DNA of 64,000 nt from Bacteroidota bacterium. GTDB lineage: Bacteria; Bacteroidota; Bacteroidia; Chitinophagales; Saprospiraceae. The stretch is from positions 1 through 64,000 of the forward strand of contig PZPC01000024.1 of the NCBI GenBank assembly GCA_003045895.1, in the 5' to 3' direction. Under the pieces are notes generated by a model. That model was given only the letters and a program-made list of their open reading frames with translations, was not told the DNA's origin and ran no database searches. The position numbers were made by a program, and so were the translations under genes. Within the stretch, counting starts at the first letter, position 1. Each line of letters opens with the position of its first letter. This document shows positions 1-8,511 of this stretch, piece by piece.

Positions 1-304
1 GCGCTCCGGCCAGGAGGCCGAATAATACGGTATCGTAGGCTGGAGCCTACGACAATATGAGCCTACGACAATAGGACGGGTTGCTTGAAATAAATTTCAA
101 GCGACGGGAGAGCCACCGTTTTCAAGGGGAAGCGTAACCCCAGCGAAAAAATACAATATTATCGACCTTTTCAACGTAATGGTAGGGCTACACCGGCTGG
201 CGTTTTGCTTGCTGCAAGGAGCGGAACAGCGTAAAAGTAAAAGCAACGAGCCAGGCTGGGTTAAAACCTATTCTTGAACATCAAATCAAATACGACCTTA
301 CATC
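1..304. other. Intergenic stretch with short repeats, no gene seen
   Basis: No convincing coding frame is visible before the gene at 305. Positions 33-52 form a perfect 9-bp hairpin with a 2-nt loop (tcgtaggct / agcctacga). Its right arm lies in a 15-nt direct repeat (gagcctacgacaata) at 43-57 and 59-73. The hairpin could be a terminator of a gene left of the window or a small repetitive element. Confidence 0.4.
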
Positions 305-1123
305 ATGCCTTATTTCACCAAGATTATTTTCTTGCTCCTGATCGTGGGCAACACTTTGGCTGCCCAGCATTTGAGTGGTATTTTTCAGCCCTCAGAAGCG
401 GCGCTGGAATACGTAGAACAAGTAGATTGGCCGACCTTCCTGGCGCAGGACGAGCGACTGAACGCTGAGGGCTTTCGACTAACCAACCTGGAAACCACCG
501 GAATTGGGGCCGACCGCCGCTACTGGGGAATTTTTACCGAGAGTACGCTGCGGGATACGCTGCTAAAGACAAACAGCTGGGCCGACTTTGTGCAAGCCAA
601 GCGCAGCATGGCTGCGGCGGGGTTTATTCTGAGTCGGGTACAAGCCTACGCACTGAGTGAAACCGATGCCCACTTTATTGGTGTATGGTACCGGGATGAG
701 ACCAATACACCCCACAAGATATGGAAACTGGATACCCCGGAAAGCGTGCGCGAAAAAACTGATGATATGGCCAACCAGCAGTATTACCTACAAGACGTAG
801 AAGTATTTCTGACGCCCGGCGGCACTGCCAACTACCTGGCGATTTACCATTACGCTCCTATTCCGATCCGAAATTATGTCTATATTACCAGTGACGAGAA
901 CACCTTCTACAAGGACCTACGCCAGCGTTACCAGAGCAAGATACGGCTGGTAGACCTAGAACAATACGCGGGAAAAGACGGCAGTTACCTACTCGGCGTA
1001 TACCAACCGGGCACCTACGATAGCCAGTTGGTGCTCAATCAGACCCGCGCGGACTTTAACGGCAAGTGGGAACAACTGGAAAAGGGCAAACTGAAGCTGG
1101 TGAGCTGGGAAGTGCGGGATTAG
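305..1123 (+). CDS. Exported protein with BTRD1-like tandem repeats
   Basis: A 272-residue protein with an N-terminal signal peptide (hydrophobic 6-18, likely cleaved after LAA near residue 20). The mature part has four or five repeats of about 50 residues. Each has the pattern of a Gly-Phe/Tyr-x-Leu strand, a variable loop, then an aromatic strand: GFRLTNLE...RYWGIF, GFILSRVQ...HFIGVW, YYLQDVEV...YLAIYH, IRLVDLEQ...YLLGVY. This resembles the bacterial tandem repeat domain 1 (BTRD1) found in the N-terminal half of polyglycine hydrolases and related secreted proteins. No catalytic domain follows, so it would be a repeat-only protein. Function is unknown; secretion is inferred from the leader. 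Confidence 0.75.
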   Translation: MPYFTKIIFLLLIVGNTLAAQHLSGIFQPSEAALEYVEQVDWPTFLAQDERLNAEGFRLTNLETTGIGADRRYWGIFTESTLRDTLLKTNSWADFVQAKRSMAAAGFILSRVQAYALSETDAHFIGVWYRDETNTPHKIWKLDTPESVREKTDDMANQQYYLQDVEVFLTPGGTANYLAIYHYAPIPIRNYVYITSDENTFYKDLRQRYQSKIRLVDLEQYAGKDGSYLLGVYQPGTYDSQLVLNQTRADFNGKWEQLEKGKLKLVSWEVRD

Positions 1124-1240
1124 GCGGTGAACCCCACCGCCCTCCCAGGGGGGCATTAGGAAAACACTACGTATCAGTCGTGCTCCATCCAACCCCTCGC
1201 GAACAGGCTGTAAGATCATCCCATCCAATTTTCCTTTGCT
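1123..1240. repeat. Degenerate intergenic repeat element, copy 1
   Basis: The spacer begins with a hairpin (ggcggtg 1123-1129 / caccgcc 1135-1141) that may terminate the upstream gene. It continues with text similar to the spacer at 27200-27340, for example ctcgcgaacaggctgtaagat...catccaat here against ctcacggacaggccacaagat...catccaat there. It looks like a decayed dispersed intergenic element. Confidence 0.35.
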
Positions 1241-1255
1241 GCACCAAGATGCACC

Positions 1256-2023
1256 CTAGCGTTTTTTTACCTTGCGCACGTCTATCGAAGCCTCTTCGGT
1301 TTTGGAGGAAGAGGCGATCAACTTGTTGATGTAGACCATTTCACTGGCGGTCAGTTCCCGCCATTGCCCGGCTTTCAGGTTACCCAACTGCACGTTCATG
1401 ATGCGGGTGCGTTTAAGTTGGGCCACTTCGTAGTCGAGGAATTCGCACATCCGGCGAATTTGTCGGTTCAGGCCCTGGGTAAGTACAATTTTAAAGACGT
1501 AGGCGCTGACCTGGGTCACCTCACATTTTTTGGTGACGGTTCCGAGCATGGGTATCCCCTGGCTCATTTTGCGAATGAAATCAGTGGTGATCGGCTGCTG
1601 AACCGTGACGAGGTATTCTTTTTCGTGGTTGTTGCCAGCGCGCAGGATCTTGTTGACAATATCGCCGTCGTTGGTCAGGAAAATGAGTCCCTCGGAGGGT
1701 TTGTCCAACCGGCCCACGGGAAAGAGGCGTTCCCGGTGCTGAATGGCCTGGATAATATTGTCGCGTTCGTTGGGGTCGGTGGTGCAGACGATGCCCACTG
1801 GTTTGTGGTAGGCAATGTACAGCGGCCGGGGCTGGTTTTTGATCGGTTTTCCGTCAATTTTCACCACGTCGCCGGCCACTACCCGGTTGCCCGACCTGGT
1901 GGGCTGCCCGTTGAGGGTCACCCGGCCATCCTGGATCAGCTTATCGGCTTCGCGGCGCGAGCAGATGCCGGTGCTGCTGATGTATTTGTTGAGACTGATG
2001 GAGTTGTCGTTGTTGTTTTCCAC
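1256..2023 (-). CDS. rluF: 23S rRNA pseudouridine synthase, RluF type
   Basis: A 255-residue RsuA/RluB/E/F-family enzyme that isomerises a uridine in 23S rRNA. Residues 9-60 form an S4 RNA-binding domain ([16 protein letters not shown]). The catalytic motif [10 protein letters not shown] carries the nucleophilic Asp at about residue 107, and the family motif [15 protein letters not shown] lies near 194. Motif wording and length fit RluF better than RsuA or RluB, which is a family-level judgement. The C-terminus is Ser/Lys-rich. A TAATTTTG box on the minus strand (2046-2053) lies 22 nt before the ATG. Confidence 0.88.
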   Translation of the reverse strand: MENNNDNSISLNKYISSTGICSRREADKLIQDGRVTLNGQPTRSGNRVVAGDVVKIDGKPIKNQPRPLYIAYHKPVGIVCTTDPNERDNIIQAIQHRERLFPVGRLDKPSEGLIFLTNDGDIVNKILRAGNNHEKEYLVTVQQPITTDFIRKMSQGIPMLGTVTKKCEVTQVSAYVFKIVLTQGLNRQIRRMCEFLDYEVAQLKRTRIMNVQLGNLKAGQWRELTASEMVYINKLIASSSKTEEASIDVRKVKKR

Positions 2024-2045
2024 GGTGCGATTGATTGACTTGCGG

Positions 2046-2053
2046 CAAAATTA
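2046..2053 (-). promoter_or_regulatory. Putative -7 box (TAATTTTG) of rluF
   Basis: Matches the Bacteroidota -7 consensus TAnnTTTG on the minus strand, a short distance before the rluF ATG. No clear -33 TTG was found, so this rests on one half of the promoter. Confidence 0.35.
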
Positions 2054-2124
2054 AGCATTTCCTGGGAGTCGTGCCTTTGTCAGCGCAGGTTGCCGGATAA
2101 CCTAACCTAACCTAATCTAGTCTG

Positions 2125-2265
2125 CTACTTGCGTAAATCCTCATTCAGTGCCCGGAAATCTATTTTCCCCTGGCGGATTTTGAGGTGTTCGATGATGCGT
2201 ACGGCGCGCCAGATGCGGTCGTCTTCGTGGCTGCCCTGGATAACGATATAGAGTAGGGTGTTTTT
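2125..2265 (-). pseudogene. Remnant of a truncated gene (C-terminal 46 codons)
   Basis: On the minus strand, between a TAA at 2266-2268 and a TAG at 2125-2127, the frame reads like genuine protein: amphipathic, charge-rich, ending in IDFRALNEDLRK. It includes the stretch EDDRIWRAVRIIEHLKI. There is no start codon or ribosome-binding site. The local codon choice (ctc, atc, cgc) matches neighbouring real genes. I interpret it as the tail of a deleted gene. The family is not recognised; chance cannot be excluded at this length. Confidence 0.35.
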
Positions 2266-2424
2266 TTACGTGGACGCCTCCGGCTAGTGACGTTCGGCAA
2301 GGATGGAGTCCAAAACAAGTGCTTTGCAAAACTTTTGCTGTTTTCATTGAGAAAACAAGGACTTTCTCTTAATTTGTAGAAAGTTACAACTTTGTAAAAC
2401 AAAAACAAAACAAAAATAAACGAA

Positions 2425-2997
2425 ATGAAATCTATTGCTACTATTGGTGTTGTTTTGGGTTTGCTGCTTTTGCTCTTTATGGGTGGCTGCAGCAGCTATA
2501 ACGGCTTTGTTGATTCGGAAGAGAATGTAGACAAAGCCTGGGCAGATGTACAAACCCAATACCAGCGCCGGGCTGATTTGTTCATGAACCTGGTTGAAAC
2601 GGTAAAAGGTGCTGCTGCCAACGAGAAGGATATTCTGATCGGGGTAGTGGATTCCCGCACGGGAGCCGCCAACTACAAAGATATGATTGCCAAGGCCCAA
2701 TCGCCTGCCGACCTGGAAAGTGTTGGCCAGAAAATCAACTCCCAGATCAACGTCATCTTTGAGCGTTATCCGGAAATTCGGTCTACCGATAATTTTTCGA
2801 GCCTGCAGGCACAGATTGAGGGTACGGAAAACCGCATCTCTGTTGCCCGCCAGAAATTCAATGAAGTGGTGACGAGTTACAACAAAAAAGTGCGCCGTTT
2901 CCCGGCCAGCTTCTTCGCCAGCATCTTTGGATTCGCTGAGAAAGCCCAGTTCGAAGCCCAGGCGGGTTCTGACCAGGCGCCAAAGGTGAGTTTTTAG
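2425..2997 (+). CDS. LemA family lipoprotein
   Basis: A 190-residue LemA-family protein. It has a hydrophobic leader (residues 5-19), a lipobox-like MGGC with Cys at about 22, then the family's helical core: YNGFVDSEENVDKAWADVQ, YQRRADLFMNLVETVKG, and the later IEGTENRISVARQKFNEVVTSYN. LemA proteins are helical envelope proteins of poorly defined function. The usual partner, a TPM-domain protein, is absent here: the gene stands alone and ends in a strong hairpin terminator. The family call is firm; lipidation is inferred. Confidence 0.92.
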   Translation: MKSIATIGVVLGLLLLLFMGGCSSYNGFVDSEENVDKAWADVQTQYQRRADLFMNLVETVKGAAANEKDILIGVVDSRTGAANYKDMIAKAQSPADLESVGQKINSQINVIFERYPEIRSTDNFSSLQAQIEGTENRISVARQKFNEVVTSYNKKVRRFPASFFASIFGFAEKAQFEAQAGSDQAPKVSF

Positions 2998-3026
2998 TAA
3001 ATTGTAAAGAGTTGAAATTCAGTTTT

Positions 3027-3060
3027 TTAAAAGGCCGATGCACCAGCGTCGGCCTTTTAA
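3027..3060 (+). terminator. Rho-independent terminator after lemA
   Basis: A perfect 12-bp stem (ttaaaaggccga / tcggccttttaa) with a 10-nt loop, 30 nt after the LemA stop. Confidence 0.75.
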
Positions 3061-3146
3061 TTTGGTGGCTTGCGGTTTTTGGCACGCTTTTGGTTTATAG
3101 GAGTACGAACACTATTTCGTAAAAATTCCTCAAAATCTAACCCCGC

Positions 3147-4163
3147 ATGAATACCGTATTTCGCCCCCTGGTTTTATTGATTGTTGCCACGCTGTTCAGC
3201 AGCGCCGTACTGTCGGCCCAACGCGCCATCTTTGTCGAAGAGACCTATGCCGACGCCGACTTCGACCTTTCCAATTCTGATCTTCCTTCCTGGGATATCA
3301 TCCCCGGTGGCCCGGGTAAGGATGGTATTCCGGCGCTCACCCATCCGGCATTCACCACTGCCAAAAAAGACAACTGGTTGCAGGATGAAGACCTCGTGAT
3401 AGGGGTGAGCATCAACGGCATCGCCAAGGCCTATCCCATACGGGTACTGAACTACCACGAAATCATTAACGACGAATTCGACGGAGAAGCCGTAGCCGTC
3501 ACCTACAGCCCCCTGTGTGGCAGTGCCATGGCCTACCGCACCACTGGCAAAGACTACCAGAATTGGGAGCTGGCTGTTTCTGGCCTTCTTTACAATAACA
3601 ATGCTTTGTACTTCGATCGCCAGACGGAAAGCCTGTGGTCGCAGGTATTGGGAAGCGCCGTTGCCGGACCGGTTGCGGGCGCCCAAATGGACCTGTTGCC
3701 TACAACGCTCACCACCTGGAAAGAATGGCGCCAGCGCAACCCCGAAACCCTGTTGCTGAGCAAAGTAACCGGCCACCGCCGCAACTACGACCTGGATGCT
3801 TATGCTTATTACGCCACTACGGATCGCCTCATGTTTCCGCTCAACCACAGCGACGATCGCCTGGCCGTAAAAGAGCGGGTCATTGGAATCGAAGTGGATG
3901 GTGAATTCAAGGCTTACCCTTACGCCCTGTTGTCAAAAGCGGAAAGCTTCATCACGGCCGACGTCATTAACGGACAAGATATTCAGATTGAGTTTGTACC
4001 GGAAGCACAGGCTGTCTACGTCACCGATGGCCAGGGCAAACCGTTTCCCAGTGCGAGCATCTACTGGTTTTCCTGGTCGGCTACGCATCCAGCAACGATG
4101 CTTTACAGCTTGCCCGGTGAAGGTATACCTACGGGTTTGAGCATGTCATTGGGTGCGCTTTAA
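3147..4163 (+). CDS. DUF3179 domain-containing exported protein
   Basis: A 338-residue protein with a signal peptide (1-24, ending SAQ). Almost all of the rest is a DUF3179 domain: DLVIGVSINGIAKAYPIRVLNYHEIIND, then the hallmark TYSPLCGSAMAY with the conserved Cys at 124, and a second half with DRLAVKERVIGIEVDG and a C-terminal IYWFSWSATHP. DUF3179 proteins are widespread extracytoplasmic proteins of unknown activity. The gene stands alone, with a terminator hairpin between it and the convergent HhH gene. Confidence 0.9.
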   Translation: MNTVFRPLVLLIVATLFSSAVLSAQRAIFVEETYADADFDLSNSDLPSWDIIPGGPGKDGIPALTHPAFTTAKKDNWLQDEDLVIGVSINGIAKAYPIRVLNYHEIINDEFDGEAVAVTYSPLCGSAMAYRTTGKDYQNWELAVSGLLYNNNALYFDRQTESLWSQVLGSAVAGPVAGAQMDLLPTTLTTWKEWRQRNPETLLLSKVTGHRRNYDLDAYAYYATTDRLMFPLNHSDDRLAVKERVIGIEVDGEFKAYPYALLSKAESFITADVINGQDIQIEFVPEAQAVYVTDGQGKPFPSASIYWFSWSATHPATMLYSLPGEGIPTGLSMSLGAL

Positions 4164-4260
4164 AAAGAAAAACTTTTTAACCACCGGTAGCCCCCGGTGA
4201 ACAGCAGCCTTGGTGGCGGCTTTCAGCGGAGAATACATCACATGAATACTAATCCAATTC
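4164..4260. other. Convergent spacer with a second weak hairpin
   Basis: Between the DUF3179 stop and 4260 the text accaccggtagcccccggtg (about 4180-4199) can fold on itself. No coding content seen. Confidence 0.25.
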
Positions 4261-4300
4261 ACTTAGGCACAAACTGAATAAACGATTGGATTGTTGACGG

Positions 4301-4334
4301 GTGGGCAAGCGGTGGAAGCTTGTCCACTTTTTTT
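4301..4334 (+). terminator. Rho-independent terminator, convergent gene pair
   Basis: A 10-bp stem (gtgggcaagc / gcttgtccac, one G-T wobble) followed on the plus strand by seven T residues. It lies between the DUF3179 gene and the minus-strand HhH gene. Confidence 0.6.
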
Positions 4335-4343
4335 ATTTCACTT

Positions 4344-5468
4344 TTATTCAAACGATAAATAAGGCGCTATTTTTTGGCGCACCTCGGCGCTCAGCCCGTA
4401 CAGTTTTTCCAGGTCGGCCTGGTGGTGGAAGGCTCCGTGTGCTTCGCGGTACCGCACGATTAGGCGGGCGTCGTTGAAGCGCAGGTAAGGGTGGGCGCTG
4501 AGTTCTTCCACGTTGAGCTGGTTGATGCGCAGGGTGTGGAGAATAGGGGAGGGCCGCAGCTGGAGGTAGATGGATTGAAATACGCTATCGGGCAATCCGT
4601 ACGTTTCGCGAACTTGATCCACGTTGGCGAAGCCGCCCAGTTGGTCGCGGAGTTGGATAATCCGGCGGCTGAAACCCGGCCCAATGCCTCGCAATTGCTG
4701 CCATTCTTCGGCGGTTGCCCGGTTGATGTCGATGACCACCCGCTCGGGAATGGCGGCAAAAGCCTGGGGCAAGGCTGCTGTTTCGGTACTGGCCAGCGCA
4801 CCTGCTGCGGGGATCGTGATGTAGGGCTGTAGCCGCGCAAAATCTGCTGGTGCCAGGTTGTATATTTTTCCCACGGCAGCGGGTTCGCGAAAGCGGCCGC
4901 CACTGGCCAGGTAATTGACCCAACTGCGGGCGGCCCGCTCGGGAATTCCCATGGCCAACAAATCCGCTAAGGACACTTCGTTGGGGTTGAAATTTTGGAG
5001 CGTTGCCGCCACTTCGGGGTTCGGCGTGGAGAGCGGTACCTGGTTCGTTTCCGAAAAAAGGAGATAAGGTTGTACGGCCGTTCGCTCCGCCGGGGACAGG
5101 GCGCGAAACTGCTCGACATCGGCCCATGTATCAAAGCGCCCGTTCTGACGGGTGAAACTCAGCCAGGACCGGATGCTGGTCGGGGTTAAACCCACCGCCG
5201 CCAATTGTTCGCGGGTGGCGTTCGTGGGGTCGAAAGGTTGTGGTCGGGCGGGCATGGAGCCGTCTGCCGCCACTAAATCGTTCGGCGATTCCTGGATGGC
5301 GGCCTGCCAGGCTTCCACTTGTTGGCGCAAAGCCGTAAAATCGGTCGGTGCAGACTGGCTCCGGTCGGGCAACCAGGCTGGTGCCAGGAACAGCAGTAGG
5401 CAAAGCCCAATCAGCACGATGATGCCCCGGCGTTCGGCGCGGGTAAAATAGCGGATATCGTTATTCAT
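4344..5468 (-). CDS. Helix-hairpin-helix (ComEA-like) membrane-anchored protein
   Basis: A 374-residue protein with one N-terminal membrane segment (residues 14-31). Several helix-hairpin-helix units follow. The clearest is ComEA-like: VVIDINRATAEEW...LRGIGPGFSRRIIQLRDQLGGF. Others are PFDPTNATREQLAAVGLTP, FNPNEVSLADLLAMGIPERAARSWVNYLA, and INQLNVEELSAHPYLRFNDARLIVRYREAHG. HhH units bind DNA non-specifically. It lies 18 nt after comEC on the same strand, which fits a role in DNA uptake. Bacteroidota often annotate such proteins simply as 'helix-hairpin-helix domain-containing protein'. Confidence 0.85.
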   Translation of the reverse strand: MNNDIRYFTRAERRGIIVLIGLCLLLFLAPAWLPDRSQSAPTDFTALRQQVEAWQAAIQESPNDLVAADGSMPARPQPFDPTNATREQLAAVGLTPTSIRSWLSFTRQNGRFDTWADVEQFRALSPAERTAVQPYLLFSETNQVPLSTPNPEVAATLQNFNPNEVSLADLLAMGIPERAARSWVNYLASGGRFREPAAVGKIYNLAPADFARLQPYITIPAAGALASTETAALPQAFAAIPERVVIDINRATAEEWQQLRGIGPGFSRRIIQLRDQLGGFANVDQVRETYGLPDSVFQSIYLQLRPSPILHTLRINQLNVEELSAHPYLRFNDARLIVRYREAHGAFHHQADLEKLYGLSAEVRQKIAPYLSFE

Positions 5469-5486
5469 ACCATTGCTTTGCTTTGA

Positions 5487-7595
5487 TTAAAAATTGAGTA
5501 CAAAGGCGCCGTCTTCGGCCGTCCAGTGGGCTCTAATTCCTATGTACTGTGCTTCCTCCAGCCATTTTTTTGCCCGCGACGGAAAATTGGATCCATCAAT
5601 AATCCAGTGTTCGGCCTGGAAATATTGCGTCAGTTCGTTCAGCGATAAGCGGGGAGAATTGCGAATGAGTACCAGCTCCACGGGCATGGGGGCGACGGGG
5701 ATAGCGGCTGGTGCGAAGGTTTCGTCTACGACGGCCAGCGCCTGGTGGTGAAAACCGTACACCCGCCCTGCGGCGAACCAGTGCTGCGGCACGACCATTG
5801 AATCGCTTTTTGCGACGCCCCGTTTTTGCCGGTAGGGCTGCACGCTCCATCCCAGGCTGGGATCGTCTTCGTTGAGGCTGCTGATGGAGAATCGCTGGCG
5901 ACCATCGAGGGCATCCACAACCGTAGCTTTGTACTGGTGGTAGACCAGCCACTGGCGTTGTTGCGCGTGCTGGGCCTGGGTCCAGAGGTTGATGACGAGG
6001 GCCAGGGCCAGGGCACCCAGACTGCCCAGCAGCAAGCGTGCTTTTTTTTGTTGCAGGTACCTGCTCAACAACAACAAACTCAGGTACAGCAAGGCCAGGA
6101 CCCCCGCACTGATCCAAATGCCTTCGAGCAGGCCACCCGGTAATTTTCGCAAAAGGAAGATAAAGGCATTGTTGAAGCCCAGGATTAATTCGAGCAAGAA
6201 GGCCACCCCGGTAGCTACCGCTGTCCAGCTGCTGACGATGAACAGCAGAATGCCCAAAAACAAGATGCCGGAAGCCGCCGTGACCACCACCAACCCCGAC
6301 AGGAGGAAGGTGAGTGGGAATTGGTGAAAGTAGTAAAGACCAAGAGGAAAAGTAGTGAGTTGGGCCGCCAGGGCAACGGTAGCCAGGCTCCAGCAGCGGT
6401 CGCCGATCCGGTTGGAGATATACCACCAGCGGTACAGCCGCGGTTGGAAAAAGACAATCCCGAGTAAGGCCAGGTAAGACAGTTCAAAGCCGATGTCGAA
6501 CAACAAATAGGGATTCAGCAACAAGAGCAAAAATGCCGATACGATCAGGGAGTTGTAGACGCTGGATTTGCGGCCACTGGCCAGCCCTACCTGCAGGAAG
6601 CTAAACATAGTAGCCGCCCGCAATACCGACGGGGAAAGCCCCGTCAGGAGGGCAAACGCCCAAATGCCCAGCAGGATAAACAGCAGCCGCGGCCACCGCC
6701 AGGTTCTCTTTTTTAGTGGTCCCCAGCCAAAAAGCAAGCTTAGCCCGGCAGCAATGAAACCCAGGTGCAGCCCCGAAACGGCGAGTACGTGAACGGCGCC
6801 GGTTTCGGCGTAGGCGTTGCGCAGGTCCGCTGACAGCTCGTCTTTTTTTCCCAGGATCAGGGCGGCGGCTACGGCCAGTTCATTGGACCCCTCCGGCAGG
6901 TAAGTGCGCAGGATGCGGAGCAGGTACTCGCGCCACTGAAAAGCTTGTCCGCGCAGCGAGAGGTGGGGGTTGGTCAGTTGCCAGTCTGTTGCCGGGAGGA
7001 ATGCCTGGTGAAAGACGTTGTGGCGGGCCTGCCAGGTAGCGAAGTCGAAGCCGGCCGGATTCAGGGGGCGGGGAAGGTGGCGGGCGGCCGCAAAGAACTG
7101 CAATTGCTGGCCCGGCAGCAGGCTGCTGCTCAGGCTGTCGGCCGGGAGGTACAGCAGCAACTTGCCCGTGCGCGCCAGGGCGGGTTGGCCGGGGGCGGCC
7201 AGCGCATCGATGCGGACATCCAGGCGCAAGCGTTCCCGGGTGGGATGCACATCCAGGACATAACCTTGCCAGCAATAGGTGCTGTCGGTGTGGAAGCCTG
7301 CCCACCGGGAAAAATGGGTAGGTTGATCGAGCTGGCGAAAGTCCAGGGTGCGCCAGTAACCGAAGGCCAGCATCCACACCAGAATGCCGCTGCCTAACCA
7401 CCGGTTCAGCCGCCAGGAAAGGGTACGGGTAAGACCCAGGCAGCCCGGCAAGGCGGTGGCCACCAGGATGAGCCCCACAACCTCGCGGTGGCGCCAAGGG
7501 AAATACCAGGCTAAAAAAATACCCGTAAGAAAAAATAACAAGAGTCGTAGCAGGGGAAGTTCCCGCCAGGAGAAAGCAGCGTTTTCAGGTGTCAT
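5487..7595 (-). CDS. comEC: ComEC/Rec2-family competence channel, no metallo-beta-lactamase domain
   Basis: A 702-residue polytopic membrane protein. Order: two N-terminal membrane helices, a DUF4131-type soluble region (about 60-210), the competence domain with the family motif HVLAVSGLHLGFIAAG near 270, and about eight further membrane helices to residue 520. The C-terminal 180 residues lack the HxHxDH metallo-beta-lactamase motif of full-length ComEC, so this is the short form common in Bacteroidota. ComEC moves single-stranded DNA across the inner membrane during natural transformation. The HhH gene follows in the same operon. Confidence 0.9.
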   Translation of the reverse strand: MTPENAAFSWRELPLLRLLLFFLTGIFLAWYFPWRHREVVGLILVATALPGCLGLTRTLSWRLNRWLGSGILVWMLAFGYWRTLDFRQLDQPTHFSRWAGFHTDSTYCWQGYVLDVHPTRERLRLDVRIDALAAPGQPALARTGKLLLYLPADSLSSSLLPGQQLQFFAAARHLPRPLNPAGFDFATWQARHNVFHQAFLPATDWQLTNPHLSLRGQAFQWREYLLRILRTYLPEGSNELAVAAALILGKKDELSADLRNAYAETGAVHVLAVSGLHLGFIAAGLSLLFGWGPLKKRTWRWPRLLFILLGIWAFALLTGLSPSVLRAATMFSFLQVGLASGRKSSVYNSLIVSAFLLLLLNPYLLFDIGFELSYLALLGIVFFQPRLYRWWYISNRIGDRCWSLATVALAAQLTTFPLGLYYFHQFPLTFLLSGLVVVTAASGILFLGILLFIVSSWTAVATGVAFLLELILGFNNAFIFLLRKLPGGLLEGIWISAGVLALLYLSLLLLSRYLQQKKARLLLGSLGALALALVINLWTQAQHAQQRQWLVYHQYKATVVDALDGRQRFSISSLNEDDPSLGWSVQPYRQKRGVAKSDSMVVPQHWFAAGRVYGFHHQALAVVDETFAPAAIPVAPMPVELVLIRNSPRLSLNELTQYFQAEHWIIDGSNFPSRAKKWLEEAQYIGIRAHWTAEDGAFVLNF

Positions 7596-7708
7596 AAGGT
7601 AGAGGCGTGTATGGATGCGTTGGATTTAATACCTCTCCTCCGACCATTTCTGTGGCCAAACCAAAGCGAATGTATTATTTGACCCTGCCTAAAATGGTCA
7701 GAGAATAA

Positions 7709-8386
7709 CTAAATATAGGTGTTTTTTTGTTTCGGGTCAAGATTTTCTGTGGCCAGGGCCCAAACCAGCATGTACCCTTCCGGCGAACGCTCGTAGTGGA
7801 TGTCAAAGGTTTGTTTTTCTTCGTCTTTCTGCACCCAGCCCAGGGTTTGGCCGTGCGGACCAGCATAAGTGAAAGGTTTCACCAGGATGTGGTCAATAAA
7901 TTCCAACTGGCGGCGGCCATGGGCCTTGTACAGGGCTTCTTTGGCGCCCCAGAAGAAATGGATTTGGTCCAGTTCGTGTGCGGGAACCAAACAGGCTGCT
8001 TCTTCGGGCCGCAAAAACTTGTGCGCCAGCCGGGTGATCTTAGGAACCAGGAATTGGATGTCGATACCGCACAATTGCGGCGCAGCAATAGCCGCCGCCA
8101 GGCCGTGGGAATGGGAAATGGAAATCTGCCAGTCGGATTCGTGGAGGTGGGGTTTGCCAAATTCGTCCTTGATGAATGCGCCCCGCAGGCTGCGCCCCGA
8201 CATCTGGTGTACCAACTGCCGCACCGCCAGCCACTCTACCCGGCGCCGCCCCTTGAGCTCGCTGAGTTGGCGCAATTCCGGCGGATAGAGGAACAATTTT
8301 TCCAGGAACCAGTCCTCGGGCTCAGTGATGTGCCAAATCCCTAATTCTCCGCCGGCCGGAAGCATATCATGACGTACGATGGGCAT
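7709..8386 (-). CDS. 4'-phosphopantetheinyl transferase superfamily protein
   Basis: A 225-residue Sfp/AcpT-like enzyme that transfers phosphopantetheine from CoA to a carrier-protein serine. Visible motifs: SISHSHG (residues 89-95), the metal-binding CGIDI (Asp 109), and WGAKEALYKAHG (146-157) with the catalytic Glu and Lys. The length is typical of the Sfp half-dimer fold. The gene stands alone, so its carrier-protein target cannot be read from context. A TATCTTTA box on the minus strand (8406-8413) lies 19 nt upstream. Confidence 0.9.
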   Translation of the reverse strand: MPIVRHDMLPAGGELGIWHITEPEDWFLEKLFLYPPELRQLSELKGRRRVEWLAVRQLVHQMSGRSLRGAFIKDEFGKPHLHESDWQISISHSHGLAAAIAAPQLCGIDIQFLVPKITRLAHKFLRPEEAACLVPAHELDQIHFFWGAKEALYKAHGRRQLEFIDHILVKPFTYAGPHGQTLGWVQKDEEKQTFDIHYERSPEGYMLVWALATENLDPKQKNTYI

Positions 8387-8405
8387 GGGTTCATTTTTTC
8401 AAGGC

Positions 8406-8413
8406 TAAAGATA
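8406..8413 (-). promoter_or_regulatory. Putative -7 box (TATCTTTA) of the PPTase gene
   Basis: A one-mismatch fit to TAnnTTTG on the minus strand, 19 nt before the ATG at 8386. No -33 element was identified. Confidence 0.3.
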
Positions 8414-8511
8414 ACCCGTTCTGGTGGATCCTTGCGGCAAGATCCACTGCAATTCCGTGCCAAATTACCGGAAATTGGCCCTATCTTTATGCTCTCAAAA
8501 TTAAGACATTC

